DNA of 64,000 bases from SSF26 sp037443945 (GTDB lineage Bacteria > Chloroflexota > Anaerolineae > J102). Position numbers and translations under genes: made by a program. Position 1 is the stretch's first letter. Each line of letters begins with the position of its first letter. Of this stretch, positions 9,253-17,292 are shown one piece after another. The notes beneath the pieces are model-generated. The model saw nothing but the letters and a program-made list of their open reading frames with translations. It was not told the DNA's origin and did no database searches. The DNA is taken from positions 32,215 through 96,214 of the forward strand of contig JBBINH010000009.1 of assembly GCA_037443945.1 (NCBI GenBank), read 5' to 3'.

Positions 9253-9283
9253 AGCCGGTCGGCGGGGGTAACGCCGACCGGCT
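9253..9283 (-). terminator. Rho-independent terminator of tpx
   Basis: A perfect 12-bp inverted repeat (AGCCGGTCGGCG / CGCCGACCGGCT) with a 7-nt loop. On the minus strand it is followed by CTTTTTA, giving a U-tract for the leftward tpx transcript. In the plus direction no T-run follows, so any effect on the oxidoreductase operon would be weaker. Confidence 0.88.
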
Positions 9284-9305
9284 ATCGAACCTGCCATCCG
9301 CCCTT

Positions 9306-9833
9306 TTAGCTCGCCAACGCCTCTTTGGCCGCGGCAATGACCTCGTCGTAGTCGGGTTCCTGGCCCAGGGAGGGGAGATAGTTGACATAGGTCAGGCGGC
9401 CATCCCGGCCAACGATAAACACGGCGCGGCGCAGATAGCGGCGCTCTTTGATGAGCAGGCCGTATTTGAGGCCGAAATCGGTCTCCAGCACATCCGAGAT
9501 GACCTTGACCTTGTCGACCCCGGCAGCGCCGCACCAGCGCTTTTGGGCCATGGGAAAATCGGTGCTGATGGTGTAGATGACGATATCCTCATCAAGACGG
9601 GCCGCTTCCTGATTGAACCGTCGCGTTTCCCGATCGCAGACCTCGGTGTCCAGCGAGGGCACGGCCGAGAGGATAATGACCTTGCCCTTGGATTCCTGCA
9701 ACGGGTTGACGGGCTGCCAATTCGGCCCAACGCAGGTGAATTCCGGGGCCATCTGGCCGACATGGACATCGTCGCCCAGCACGGTGGCAAATTTGTCGCC
9801 GAGTTTGATGACATCGGTACGGATCGTGACCAT
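9306..9833 (-). CDS. tpx: Thiol peroxidase (Tpx, atypical 2-Cys peroxiredoxin)
   Basis: Peroxiredoxin (175 aa) that reduces H2O2 and organic peroxides at the expense of thioredoxin. The peroxidatic Cys is in 'PSLDTEVCD' (usually SLDTPVCD, so Glu replaces the usual Pro). The resolving Cys is in 'KRWCGAAG'. Length and domain content are normal for Tpx. It is a single-gene unit with its own terminator, and a TATAAT-like box lies about 125 nt upstream. It is unlikely to be part of the catabolic operon that begins further upstream on the same strand. Confidence 0.95.
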   Translation of the reverse strand: MVTIRTDVIKLGDKFATVLGDDVHVGQMAPEFTCVGPNWQPVNPLQESKGKVIILSAVPSLDTEVCDRETRRFNQEAARLDEDIVIYTISTDFPMAQKRWCGAAGVDKVKVISDVLETDFGLKYGLLIKERRYLRRAVFIVGRDGRLTYVNYLPSLGQEPDYDEVIAAAKEALAS

Positions 9834-9958
9834 CGTCAGCGTGTCTCCTGCGAATGGAATGCTTGGGGAAAGAGCTTGGGTTGCCTCGTCAAAAATCGGT
9901 ACGTATACCGGCCCCCCGAGAGGGGGCGAAAAAATGGCTTTTGCCGACTCAACGGCGT

Positions 9959-9964
9959 ATTATA
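9959..9964 (-). promoter_or_regulatory. Possible -10 box for tpx
   Basis: TATAAT on the minus strand, in the gap between the aldehyde dehydrogenase stop and tpx. No good -35 hexamer is visible at the normal distance, so this is tentative. A GC-rich hairpin (around 9910-9927) lies in the presumed leader. Confidence 0.3.
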
Positions 9965-10027
9965 CCCTTGTGGGCAAGAGCGGCGGTGCGCCGGATATCG
10001 GCGCGTTCCGGCGTGCTGAGCAGCGCT

Positions 10028-11524
10028 TCAGGCACTTTCAGGAGTTGCCGAACGACCCCCGGCTATGCCTACCACCGACTTGCCGCAAAACACGTCGAAG
10101 GTCTCCAGAGTGCCTTCCTCGCCGAAGCCGCTCAGGCCCCAGGCCGGACGGGGCGCGTCCACGTTCAGCTCCAGCAAGCTGACGCCGTTGACTTTGACCC
10201 CGCCGGTGTTCATCCGCCGGGCAATGGCGAGGGCGTGCTCTTCATCGCGGCCGTATACATAGCCGCCCAGGCCATAAGGGGTCTGATTGGTCAGGGCTAC
10301 GGCTTCGTCATCGTCGGCAAAGGGGTGGACGGTGGCCACGGGGCCGAAGATCTCCCCCAGCGCCTCCTCCGGCGCCACATCGGTGATCAGCGTGGGCGGC
10401 AGATAAAAGCCCTCATCGGGCACGGGGGTAACCCGATGCACACGCCCGCCTTTGGCTGCCAGTGCGGCAACCGCCCGGTTGATGCGCTCCCGGTGCACGG
10501 CATTGGCCAGCGGTCCCATCTGCGATTCGGGTGAGAGCGCCTCGCCCACTCGCAGCGCCGCCAGCCGCACCAGCGCTGCTTCCAATACCCGGTCATAAAG
10601 GGAGTAATGGATCAGCAGTCGCCCCAAGGCCCGACACCACTGACCGTTGAGGGTGGTCAGTCCGGCGACCACGCCTTCGGCCACGGCCTCGACATCGGCA
10701 TCGGCCAGGACGATCATGGCGTTGTTGCCGCCGAGCTCCAGTTGGAACGATTTGAAATCACGCGCACAGGCGGCGGCCACAGCCCGACCGCCTTCCAGCC
10801 CACCCGTGAACGACACCGCCCGCACGCGCGGATCGGCGACCAACCGTTGGCCCACCTCGGGACCGCCATGGACGATCTGGAACACACCCGGCGGCAGCCC
10901 CACCGCCATGAGGGCCTCGGCCAAAAACTGGCACGAGTAGGGCGCCCACTCGGTGGGTTTGAGGATGACCGGACAGCCTGCCGCCAGGGCATTGGCCACC
11001 TTGTGCGCCGCCAGAGCGGCCGGTGAGTTCCACGGCACGATAGCCACGGCCACACCCAGTGGCTTACGCCGGATCTCCACCTCGCCAAAGGGACCGGGCA
11101 CGGTGGTGCAGGTATAGCCGCGGCGCAGCACACCCGCCGCCGCTTTGAAGGCCAGCCAGACGATGGCATTGACAAACGCCGATGTGGTGATGACGATGCC
11201 TGTGTTCAGCGCTTCCACGGCCGCGATCAGCGGCACCTGCGCCATGAGATGGTCCGCAGCCCGCTCCAACAGCTCGGCCCGGCTTTCCGGGGATGTGTTC
11301 GCCCAGATACCGCTGGCATGACACCGTTGGGCAGCGGCCAGCGCCGTCTCGATTTGGGTCGGGTCGCAGGCCGTCTGATGGCCGATGACCTGACCGGTGC
11401 TGGGATTGTGGATGGGTGTGGGCAACGACAGGGCCGGCGGTTGGAGTTCACCATCGATAAAAGCCCGGGGTTGCAGATGGGCCTCGATGGTAGCCAGGGG
11501 TGGAATGCTCAGGGATGGATTCAT
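10028..11524 (-). CDS. NAD(P)-dependent aldehyde dehydrogenase
   Basis: Aldehyde dehydrogenase (498 aa) oxidising an aldehyde to the acid with NAD(P)+. Visible family motifs are 'AIVPWNSPAALAAHKVANALAAG', 'FTGGLEGGRAVA', the general-base 'LELGGNNAMIV' and the catalytic Cys in 'NGQWCRALGR'. 'EIFGPVATVHPF' completes the pattern. I chose the ATG at 11524 with GAGGAAG upstream, not the longer frame to 11575. It is the last gene of the 17-gene operon and starts 10 nt after the preceding stop. A plausible substrate is phytenal from chlorophyll-derived phytol, or another aldehyde released by the pathway. This is inference from context only. Confidence 0.9.
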   Translation of the reverse strand: MNPSLSIPPLATIEAHLQPRAFIDGELQPPALSLPTPIHNPSTGQVIGHQTACDPTQIETALAAAQRCHASGIWANTSPESRAELLERAADHLMAQVPLIAAVEALNTGIVITTSAFVNAIVWLAFKAAAGVLRRGYTCTTVPGPFGEVEIRRKPLGVAVAIVPWNSPAALAAHKVANALAAGCPVILKPTEWAPYSCQFLAEALMAVGLPPGVFQIVHGGPEVGQRLVADPRVRAVSFTGGLEGGRAVAAACARDFKSFQLELGGNNAMIVLADADVEAVAEGVVAGLTTLNGQWCRALGRLLIHYSLYDRVLEAALVRLAALRVGEALSPESQMGPLANAVHRERINRAVAALAAKGGRVHRVTPVPDEGFYLPPTLITDVAPEEALGEIFGPVATVHPFADDDEAVALTNQTPYGLGGYVYGRDEEHALAIARRMNTGGVKVNGVSLLELNVDAPRPAWGLSGFGEEGTLETFDVFCGKSVVGIAGGRSATPESA

Positions 11525-11534
11525 GGGGGCTTCC

Positions 11535-12812
11535 TCAGTCGGTCTTGACGGTAAACGTGCGGGTTTCGGCGCCATCCGTGATCATCTTGGCCGCCTCCAG
11601 GCGGCCCCGTTCGGCCGGGAAGGCCATCACCAGGCTCATGGCGATGTCGCGGAACATGCGCGCCACCAGGCCCCGGTTGGCCGTGCCGCTGGTGCCGGTC
11701 ATCTTCAGGGCCAGTTGGGCTACCAGAAACGCGTTTTCGGAAATAACGCCCTTGGCCAGCCGCCAGTGCTGCACCACTTCGTCCTTAGCGGCGATGGGTG
11801 GCTCGCTGGCTTCCAGGTCGATCTGACGGCGCAACCAGAGCCGCGCCGTTTCCAGGGCGGCTGCCGCCTTGCCGATCAGCTCCTGGTGAAAGGGGCTGGT
11901 GGCGATAGGCCGGCCGGTGTCCTCGAAGCGCATTCGCATGGTGCTGTCCAGGGCATAATCGAAGGCCGCTTTGGCCGCACCCAGGTAGATGGCCGCAATG
12001 GCGGGTTGGTTGCCCATGAGCGAGCCGCGGCTGCTTTGCATCAGTTTGACAAAGGCGCCAGGCAGGGTCAGGGCGTCTTCGTCGGGCACGAAGACGTTCT
12101 CCAGAATGATGCCGTGCGAAGCGCTGCCGCGCATGCCCAGGGCATCCCAGGCCGGTCGTTCTCGCACTCCGGCTGCATCCCGCGGCACAAAGAACATGGC
12201 CAGCCCTTCGGCCGTCTCGTAGCCCTTGAGCTTGGCTGCCACCAGGTAGGCATCGGCCACGCCCGTGTTGCAGCCAAACGATTTGACGCCGTTGAGCAGC
12301 CAGCCGCCGTTGGTCCGTTCGGCCTCGGTCGCGATGAACACGGCGCTTTGCGAGGACTTGGCCGTCTCACTGGCAAAGTTGCCCAGAAACTGGCCTTGCG
12401 TGCCCATGCGCCGGAGGACGTTCTCGGCGAAACGGCGCACGATGGGCACCTCTTCGGCGTCGAACTTGCCCTCGGCAATGGCTTCCAGGGCCAGCAGTCC
12501 ACGCGACGAAGTCGAACAGTGAAAGAAATAGGCCAGCGCCGTGGAGGGACAGGCCGTGCCCATGGCGAAGGTGGCCGCGGCCAGGTCACGCAGGCCGCCG
12601 CCCAGCCCACCGTAAGCTTCGGGGACCACCAGGCCCAGCAGGCCGGCGCGGGCCAGTGTCTCCCGATGGGGTGTATAAAACCGGCCTGTGGCGTCTACCT
12701 CTTCGGCGTGGCGGCGTAGTTCCGGCAAGATGGCCTCGACGCGTTCGGCACGGGCACGCTCGGCCGGGGTCAGGTCGTCGAACAGGTATTCGGCGGTCAG
12801 GGAGGGGGTCAT
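11535..12812 (-). CDS. Acyl-CoA dehydrogenase-fold flavoprotein, possibly a flavin monooxygenase
   Basis: Flavoprotein (425 aa) of the acyl-CoA dehydrogenase superfamily. The N-terminal helical domain and 'GLVVPEAYGGLGGGLRDLA' segment are typical. The C-terminal region lacks the Glu-Gly-Thr catalytic-base motif of true acyl-CoA dehydrogenases: the equivalent segment reads 'RDIAMSLVMAFPAERGR'. In that respect it is closer to the DszC/class D two-component monooxygenases, which take reduced flavin from a separate reductase. A flavin reductase domain is encoded five genes upstream in the same operon, which fits. It overlaps the preceding amidohydrolase gene by 4 nt (ATGA). The substrate is unknown. 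Confidence 0.82.
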   Translation of the reverse strand: MTPSLTAEYLFDDLTPAERARAERVEAILPELRRHAEEVDATGRFYTPHRETLARAGLLGLVVPEAYGGLGGGLRDLAAATFAMGTACPSTALAYFFHCSTSSRGLLALEAIAEGKFDAEEVPIVRRFAENVLRRMGTQGQFLGNFASETAKSSQSAVFIATEAERTNGGWLLNGVKSFGCNTGVADAYLVAAKLKGYETAEGLAMFFVPRDAAGVRERPAWDALGMRGSASHGIILENVFVPDEDALTLPGAFVKLMQSSRGSLMGNQPAIAAIYLGAAKAAFDYALDSTMRMRFEDTGRPIATSPFHQELIGKAAAALETARLWLRRQIDLEASEPPIAAKDEVVQHWRLAKGVISENAFLVAQLALKMTGTSGTANRGLVARMFRDIAMSLVMAFPAERGRLEAAKMITDGAETRTFTVKTD

Positions 12813-14305
12813 GGGGAGGATAAAGAGATGGGAAGGTCGGATGGGAATCGTTCGGGACGAGGTCGATAGCGGCCGATGGGTTCGCCTAGGATGCGACCGT
12901 TTTCGTACACGAGATGGCCGCGGACAAAGGTGGCACGCACGCGTCCGGTCAGTTCGTGGCCTTCGAAGGGCGTGTAACCCTGGCCGGAGGGAGAGTCGGC
13001 CGCATGCACGACAAAAGTCTCGTCGGGGTCGAAGAGGACGATATCGGCGTCGTAGCCGGGGGCGATATCGCCTTTGCTCAGCAAGCCATAGCGCTGCGCC
13101 GGGTTCCAGGAGGTCAGCTCGGCTATGCGGTTCAGGCTAAGACCGCGCTTGCGGCCTTCGCTGTGCAATCCGCTGAGCAAATACTCGGTGCCGCCGAAGC
13201 CCGATTTGGCCAGCCAGATGTCGTCGGGATGTTCGGCGTTGTATTTCAACTCGGCTGCGCAGCAGGCGTGATCGCTGACCACCCAATCCACATCGCCGGC
13301 CAGGAGCCGTTCCCAGAGATACTCCACATCGGCCCGCGGACGGATGGGCGGATTGACTTTGGCCAACACGCCGTTGGGTTCGTCGATATCCAGAAGCAGG
13401 TGTCCGATGGTGACCTCACGGCGGAAGTCGATATGCGGAAAAAGGTCCCGCATCATGAGCGCGGCCTCCAGGGCTTTGCGCGAGGAGAGGTGAAGCAAAT
13501 TGATGTGGGCACAGCGGGTTTCGTGGGCCAGATAAGAGGCGATGAACACGGCCAGACCCTCGCTATGGGGCGGCCGGGCGGCATGATAGGCGGGCAGACC
13601 ACGCAGACGCCCTTCGCGTTGCACGATCGCGGTGTAGGCGTTGAGGATGTCGGCCACCTCGCAGTGCAAACTCAGGCTGAGATAGGGCGCCCGATCCGGA
13701 TAGGTCTCCATCATCTCGGTCAGCCGGCGCATGATGAACTCAAAATGGGCAAAGTCGTAGCGCTCGCCCGGCTCCAAACACAGGAAGTTGTGCTGCCGTT
13801 CGGAAGGGCCGTGGAGACCGTGGCCGCCGTAGAACATGAAGATTTTGAAGGAGGCCACGCCGAACTCGGTCAGGAGCATGGGCATCTCGTCGATATGCAC
13901 CCGGTTGATGGGCGCCAAATGGTAGGCGTAGTCCACCCAGTAGCGTCCTTCAGACAGGCGCAACACCTCAGGAAAGAAGTCCCGATAGGGACCTCCTCGA
14001 TTCAGGTAGTATTCGCCGGTGCGGAAATAGGTGATGGTGGTGGTGACGCCGCCCATGGCCGCCGCGCGCGACTCGGTGTCGACATCCTGGGGCAGAGGCG
14101 CATAGATGCCTATGTGCATGTGCGCATCCACCAGGCCGGGGAACGCCAAAAGCCCCCGACCGTCGTACACGCGACGGGCCTGGTCGGCCGGTAAACCGGG
14201 ACCGACCAGGGCTACCCGGCCGTCACGGACGGCGATGTCGGCCGTCTCGATGCCGGAACGACGAGGGCGAACCAGTTGGACGTTTTGAATCAGAAGGTCG
14301 TACAT
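12809..14305 (-). CDS. Cyclic amidohydrolase (dihydropyrimidinase/hydantoinase family)
   Basis: Metal-dependent cyclic amide hydrolase (498 aa) of the dihydropyrimidinase/allantoinase/enamidase group. The binuclear site is recognisable: 'HMH' at residues 62-64, a Lys that would be carbamylated in 'ASFKIFMF' (K154), His in 'SLHCEV', His in 'LLHLSS', and Asp in 'VVSDHACC'. Such enzymes open hydantoins, dihydropyrimidines, cyclic imides or lactams. Given its place in an operon with a maleamate-amidase-like protein elsewhere in the region, a cyclic imide such as a substituted maleimide is an attractive substrate, but this is a proposal. It is separated by 52 nt from the upstream CoA-transferase. 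Confidence 0.88.
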   Translation of the reverse strand: MYDLLIQNVQLVRPRRSGIETADIAVRDGRVALVGPGLPADQARRVYDGRGLLAFPGLVDAHMHIGIYAPLPQDVDTESRAAAMGGVTTTITYFRTGEYYLNRGGPYRDFFPEVLRLSEGRYWVDYAYHLAPINRVHIDEMPMLLTEFGVASFKIFMFYGGHGLHGPSERQHNFLCLEPGERYDFAHFEFIMRRLTEMMETYPDRAPYLSLSLHCEVADILNAYTAIVQREGRLRGLPAYHAARPPHSEGLAVFIASYLAHETRCAHINLLHLSSRKALEAALMMRDLFPHIDFRREVTIGHLLLDIDEPNGVLAKVNPPIRPRADVEYLWERLLAGDVDWVVSDHACCAAELKYNAEHPDDIWLAKSGFGGTEYLLSGLHSEGRKRGLSLNRIAELTSWNPAQRYGLLSKGDIAPGYDADIVLFDPDETFVVHAADSPSGQGYTPFEGHELTGRVRATFVRGHLVYENGRILGEPIGRYRPRPERFPSDLPISLSSP

Positions 14306-14357
14306 AGCCGTTGACGAGAACGAGAGCTCATAAGGGTACTCCCGGGCAGGGGAACCA

Positions 14358-15539
14358 TCAGCCGGCCACCACCCCTTGCCGGATCAACGCCTCGATGGTT
14401 GGCTCATCCAGGCCCAATTCGGCCAGCAGCGGCCGCGAGTGTTGCCCCAGGGTCGGCGGAGGGCTGCGCAGGGTCGCACCGAGACCGTCCAGCAGCACGG
14501 GCAGGCGGGGTAGCGGTGCGCAGACGCCGTTGGGCAGGGGTGTGGGCAGCAGACTGCCGCCGGCCTGGAGCTGCGGGTCGGTGAAGAGGTCTTCGGGCCG
14601 GGCCACGGGCGAAACGGGTAGGTCGGCGGCCTCGCAGCGACGCAAGACCTCGGCGCGCATGTAACGGGCAATGAGCTTCTCGATGGCGGGCAGCAGCCAT
14701 TCCCGCTGCTCGATGCGGCCGTTGTTGGTGCTCAGCCGGGGGTCGGCCAGCCATTCGCTTTGCTCGAAGAGCTGGCAGAAGCGCACCCATTGCTTATCGC
14801 TGGTGACGCCGATGAAGACCAGCTCGCCGTCGGCCGTGGCAAAGGTCCGGTAGATCGCCCAGGCGCTGACACGGGCGGGCATGGGGGGCACCGGTTCTTG
14901 GGTCAGGGCGGCATAGGCCATGTGGTGACCCATGATAAAAGCGGCCGTCTCGAAGAGGGCCGAACACACCAGTCGGCCCCGGCCCGTGCGTTCTCGCTCC
15001 CACAGCGCCGCCATCACCGCCATTGCCCCGCAGAGGCCGGTCATGATGTCCACCACCGAGGCGCCGGCACGCAGCGGTTGTCCTACCGGACCGGTCATGT
15101 AGGCCAGGCCGCTCATCATCTGCACCACCTCGTCCAGGGCCAGGCGTCGTTCATAAGGACCGGGCAGGAAGCCCTTGAGCGAGCAGTAGATGAGCCGGGG
15201 GTAGCGAGGGGCCAGGGTTTCGTAGCCCAGGCCCAGCCGGTCCATGGTACCGGGAGCAAAGTTCTCGATAAGCACGTCGGCCGTCTCCAGCAGACGGTAG
15301 ATGATTGCGCGTCCTGCCTCGGTTTTGATATCCAGGGCCAGACTCTTCTTGTTGCGGTTGAAGAAAGGGTAGTATCCGGTGCCGAAGCCCTTGAGCGCGC
15401 GTGTGGGATCGCCTGTGGGCGGTTCGATACGGATCACCTCGGCGCCGAAGTCGGCCAACACCAACCCGCAGGCCGGTCCCAGCACAGCATGGCTGAATTC
15501 CAACACCCTCAACCCACGAAAGACGTCAAAATCAGACAT
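14358..15539 (-). CDS. CaiB/BaiF family III CoA-transferase
   Basis: Family III CoA-transferase (393 aa), which moves CoA between carboxylic acids through an aspartyl-CoA anhydride. The N-terminal 'LRVLEFSHAVLGPACGLVLADFGAEVIRIEPP' pattern and 'FNRNKKSLALDIK' are diagnostic. The likely catalytic Asp lies in 'ASVVDIMTGL'. I chose the ATG at 15539, which overlaps the end of the LeuD-like gene by 8 nt. The longer open frame upstream is an overlap artefact. Its placement directly after a LeuCD-like hydratase and near an HMG-CoA lyase suggests that it activates a 2-hydroxy-2-methyl diacid (citramalate- or dimethylmalate-like) to its CoA ester before cleavage. Confidence 0.9.
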   Translation of the reverse strand: MSDFDVFRGLRVLEFSHAVLGPACGLVLADFGAEVIRIEPPTGDPTRALKGFGTGYYPFFNRNKKSLALDIKTEAGRAIIYRLLETADVLIENFAPGTMDRLGLGYETLAPRYPRLIYCSLKGFLPGPYERRLALDEVVQMMSGLAYMTGPVGQPLRAGASVVDIMTGLCGAMAVMAALWERERTGRGRLVCSALFETAAFIMGHHMAYAALTQEPVPPMPARVSAWAIYRTFATADGELVFIGVTSDKQWVRFCQLFEQSEWLADPRLSTNNGRIEQREWLLPAIEKLIARYMRAEVLRRCEAADLPVSPVARPEDLFTDPQLQAGGSLLPTPLPNGVCAPLPRLPVLLDGLGATLRSPPPTLGQHSRPLLAELGLDEPTIEALIRQGVVAG

Positions 15540-16032
15540 AATCACCGTACCGGAGCAGATAATTGACCAATCCGCCTGCGGCCAGGATATCCACCATCTG
15601 CTGGGGCATGGCCGTCGCGCGATAGGTTTCGTTGCGGGTGTGGTTGACGACAAGGCCTGCCGCCAGGTCCACCGCCACCCGGTCACCGGGCCGGATGGCA
15701 TGGTCTTCGACCTCGATCACAGGCAGCCCGATGTTGATGGCATTGCGGTAGAAGATGCGGGCAAAGCTGCGGGCGATGACGGCGGCCACGCCGGCAGCCT
15801 TGATGGCCAGGGGTGCCTGCTCGCGCGAAGAACCGCAACCGAAGTTATAGCCCGCCACCAGGAGGTCACCGGGGCGCACCGTGCGGGCAAAATCCGGATC
15901 GAGGTCTTCCAGCACGTGCGCAGCCAGGGTGGCCATATCCAGGGTTTTGGTGTACTTGCCCGGAATGATACGGTCTGTATCGATGTTGTCGCCGTAAACG
16001 TGGGCGATGCCGCAGATGGGTTCGCTGTTCAT
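15532..16032 (-). CDS. LeuD-like small subunit of an aconitase-family hydratase
   Basis: Small (swivel) subunit, 166 aa, of an aconitase-family hydro-lyase. 'GDNIDTDRIIPGKY' and 'AGYNFGCGSSREQAPLAIK' are the conserved motifs, and length fits LeuD, homoaconitase or dimethylmaleate hydratase small subunits. It pairs with the large-subunit gene ending 24 nt upstream. No leuA, leuB or other leucine genes are nearby, so a catabolic role (for example hydration of citraconate or dimethylmaleate) is more likely than leucine synthesis. Confidence 0.92.
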   Translation of the reverse strand: MNSEPICGIAHVYGDNIDTDRIIPGKYTKTLDMATLAAHVLEDLDPDFARTVRPGDLLVAGYNFGCGSSREQAPLAIKAAGVAAVIARSFARIFYRNAINIGLPVIEVEDHAIRPGDRVAVDLAAGLVVNHTRNETYRATAMPQQMVDILAAGGLVNYLLRYGDYV

Positions 16033-16056
16033 GATGGCCGGTTCGGGTCAGGAGCT

Positions 16057-17289
16057 TCACCCCACCTCGGCGGGGTCGGCGATATGGCCGGCCAGGGCCG
16101 ATGCGGCCACGACGGCCGGCGAGGCCAGGTAGATTTCGGCACGAGGGTTCCCCATGCGCCCGCGGAAGTTACGATTGGTAGAACTGATGACCACTTCCCC
16201 GTCGCCGGGCACACCCAGATGGGAGCCGACGCAAGGGCCACAGCCCGCCGGGATGAAAACGGCGCCGGATGCGGATAGGGTCTGCACGATGCCCTGCTGC
16301 AATGCCGCCTCGAACACGCGACGGGAGGCAGGGGCAATAACCAGCCGCACTCCCGGCGCCACCGGACGGCCCCGAAGCACGGCGGCCGCTGCGGCCAGGT
16401 CCTCCAGCCGGGTATTCGTGCAGGAGCCGATGAAGGCGTAATGGATCGGCGTGCCCCTGACCCTGGCAATAGGCACCACGTTGTCGGGCGCGTGGGGCCG
16501 CGCCACCTGCGGCTCCAGGGTCGAGACATCCAGCGCCAGCCGCCGGCTGTACTCGGCATCCGGGTCGGGATAGACCGGCGTAAAGGGATAGTCCAGGCTC
16601 AACCCCGTGGGATCCACCAGGCCTGTCTTGGCGCCCATCTCGGCCGTCATATTGGCCAGGGTTATGCGGCCGGCCAGGCTCATGGCCCGCACCGCCTCGC
16701 CGGTGAACTCGATAGCCTGGTAATTGGCGCCATCTGCGCCCAGCTCTCGCAGCAGCCGCAGGATGACATCTTTGGCCGTTACGCCAGGCCGCAACGTGCC
16801 GTGCAGGGTGATCTGGATGGTCTTGGGCACCTTCAACCAGGTTTTGCCGGTCCGCATGGCCGCCGCCAGATCGGTGGAACCGACGCCGACGCCGAAGGCA
16901 TTGACGGCGCCATAGGTGGGTGAGTGCGAGTCGGCGCCCAGAAAGAGATCGCCCGGCCGGACATGCTCGTTTTCGATCATGAGCTGATGACAGATGCCCT
17001 CGCCGATGTCATAAAGCCGGCAACCCATCTTGCAGGCGAAGTCGCGCATAAGCCGATGCAGGTTGGCCACGGTCTCGTTCGGCGCAGGCGCTGCGTGGTC
17101 AATGACCAGAAAGACGCGCGTCGGATCCCACAATCTGACGCCGCCCATGGCCCGAAAGGCCTGGATGGCCAGGGGTGCCGTGGCATCGGTGGCCATGACG
17201 CCGTCCACGCGCACGATGACGATGTCGCCGGCGCGCACGGTTTTGCCGGCGTGATGGGAGAGGATTTTCTCGGCGATGGTCTGGCCCAT
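16057..17289 (-). CDS. LeuC-like large subunit of an aconitase-family hydratase
   Basis: Large subunit (410 aa) with the [4Fe-4S] cluster ligands expected at Cys in 'FIGSCTNTRLEDL' and in 'PAGCGPCVGSHLG'. 'LGADSHSPTYGAVNAFGVGVGSTDLAAAM' is the substrate-binding segment. Together with the adjacent LeuD-like subunit it forms a heterodimeric hydratase. The family includes isopropylmalate isomerase, homoaconitase and 2,3-dimethylmaleate hydratase. The neighbours (CoA-transferase, HMG-CoA lyase fusion) suggest that it hydrates an alkylated maleate. Only 3 nt separate it from the upstream fusion gene. Confidence 0.92.
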   Translation of the reverse strand: MGQTIAEKILSHHAGKTVRAGDIVIVRVDGVMATDATAPLAIQAFRAMGGVRLWDPTRVFLVIDHAAPAPNETVANLHRLMRDFACKMGCRLYDIGEGICHQLMIENEHVRPGDLFLGADSHSPTYGAVNAFGVGVGSTDLAAAMRTGKTWLKVPKTIQITLHGTLRPGVTAKDVILRLLRELGADGANYQAIEFTGEAVRAMSLAGRITLANMTAEMGAKTGLVDPTGLSLDYPFTPVYPDPDAEYSRRLALDVSTLEPQVARPHAPDNVVPIARVRGTPIHYAFIGSCTNTRLEDLAAAAAVLRGRPVAPGVRLVIAPASRRVFEAALQQGIVQTLSASGAVFIPAGCGPCVGSHLGVPGDGEVVISSTNRNFRGRMGNPRAEIYLASPAVVAASALAGHIADPAEVG

Positions 17290-17292
17290 GGC

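Noticed and set aside
9910..9927. GC-rich hairpin as terminator of the aldehyde dehydrogenase operon
   Set aside because: On the minus strand the T-run comes before the stem rather than after it, so it does not have the form of an intrinsic terminator for that operon.
15532..17289. Leucine-biosynthesis leuCD
   Set aside because: No leuA or leuB is nearby and the genes sit inside a catabolic operon, so a paralogous hydratase is more likely, although sequence alone does not exclude LeuCD.
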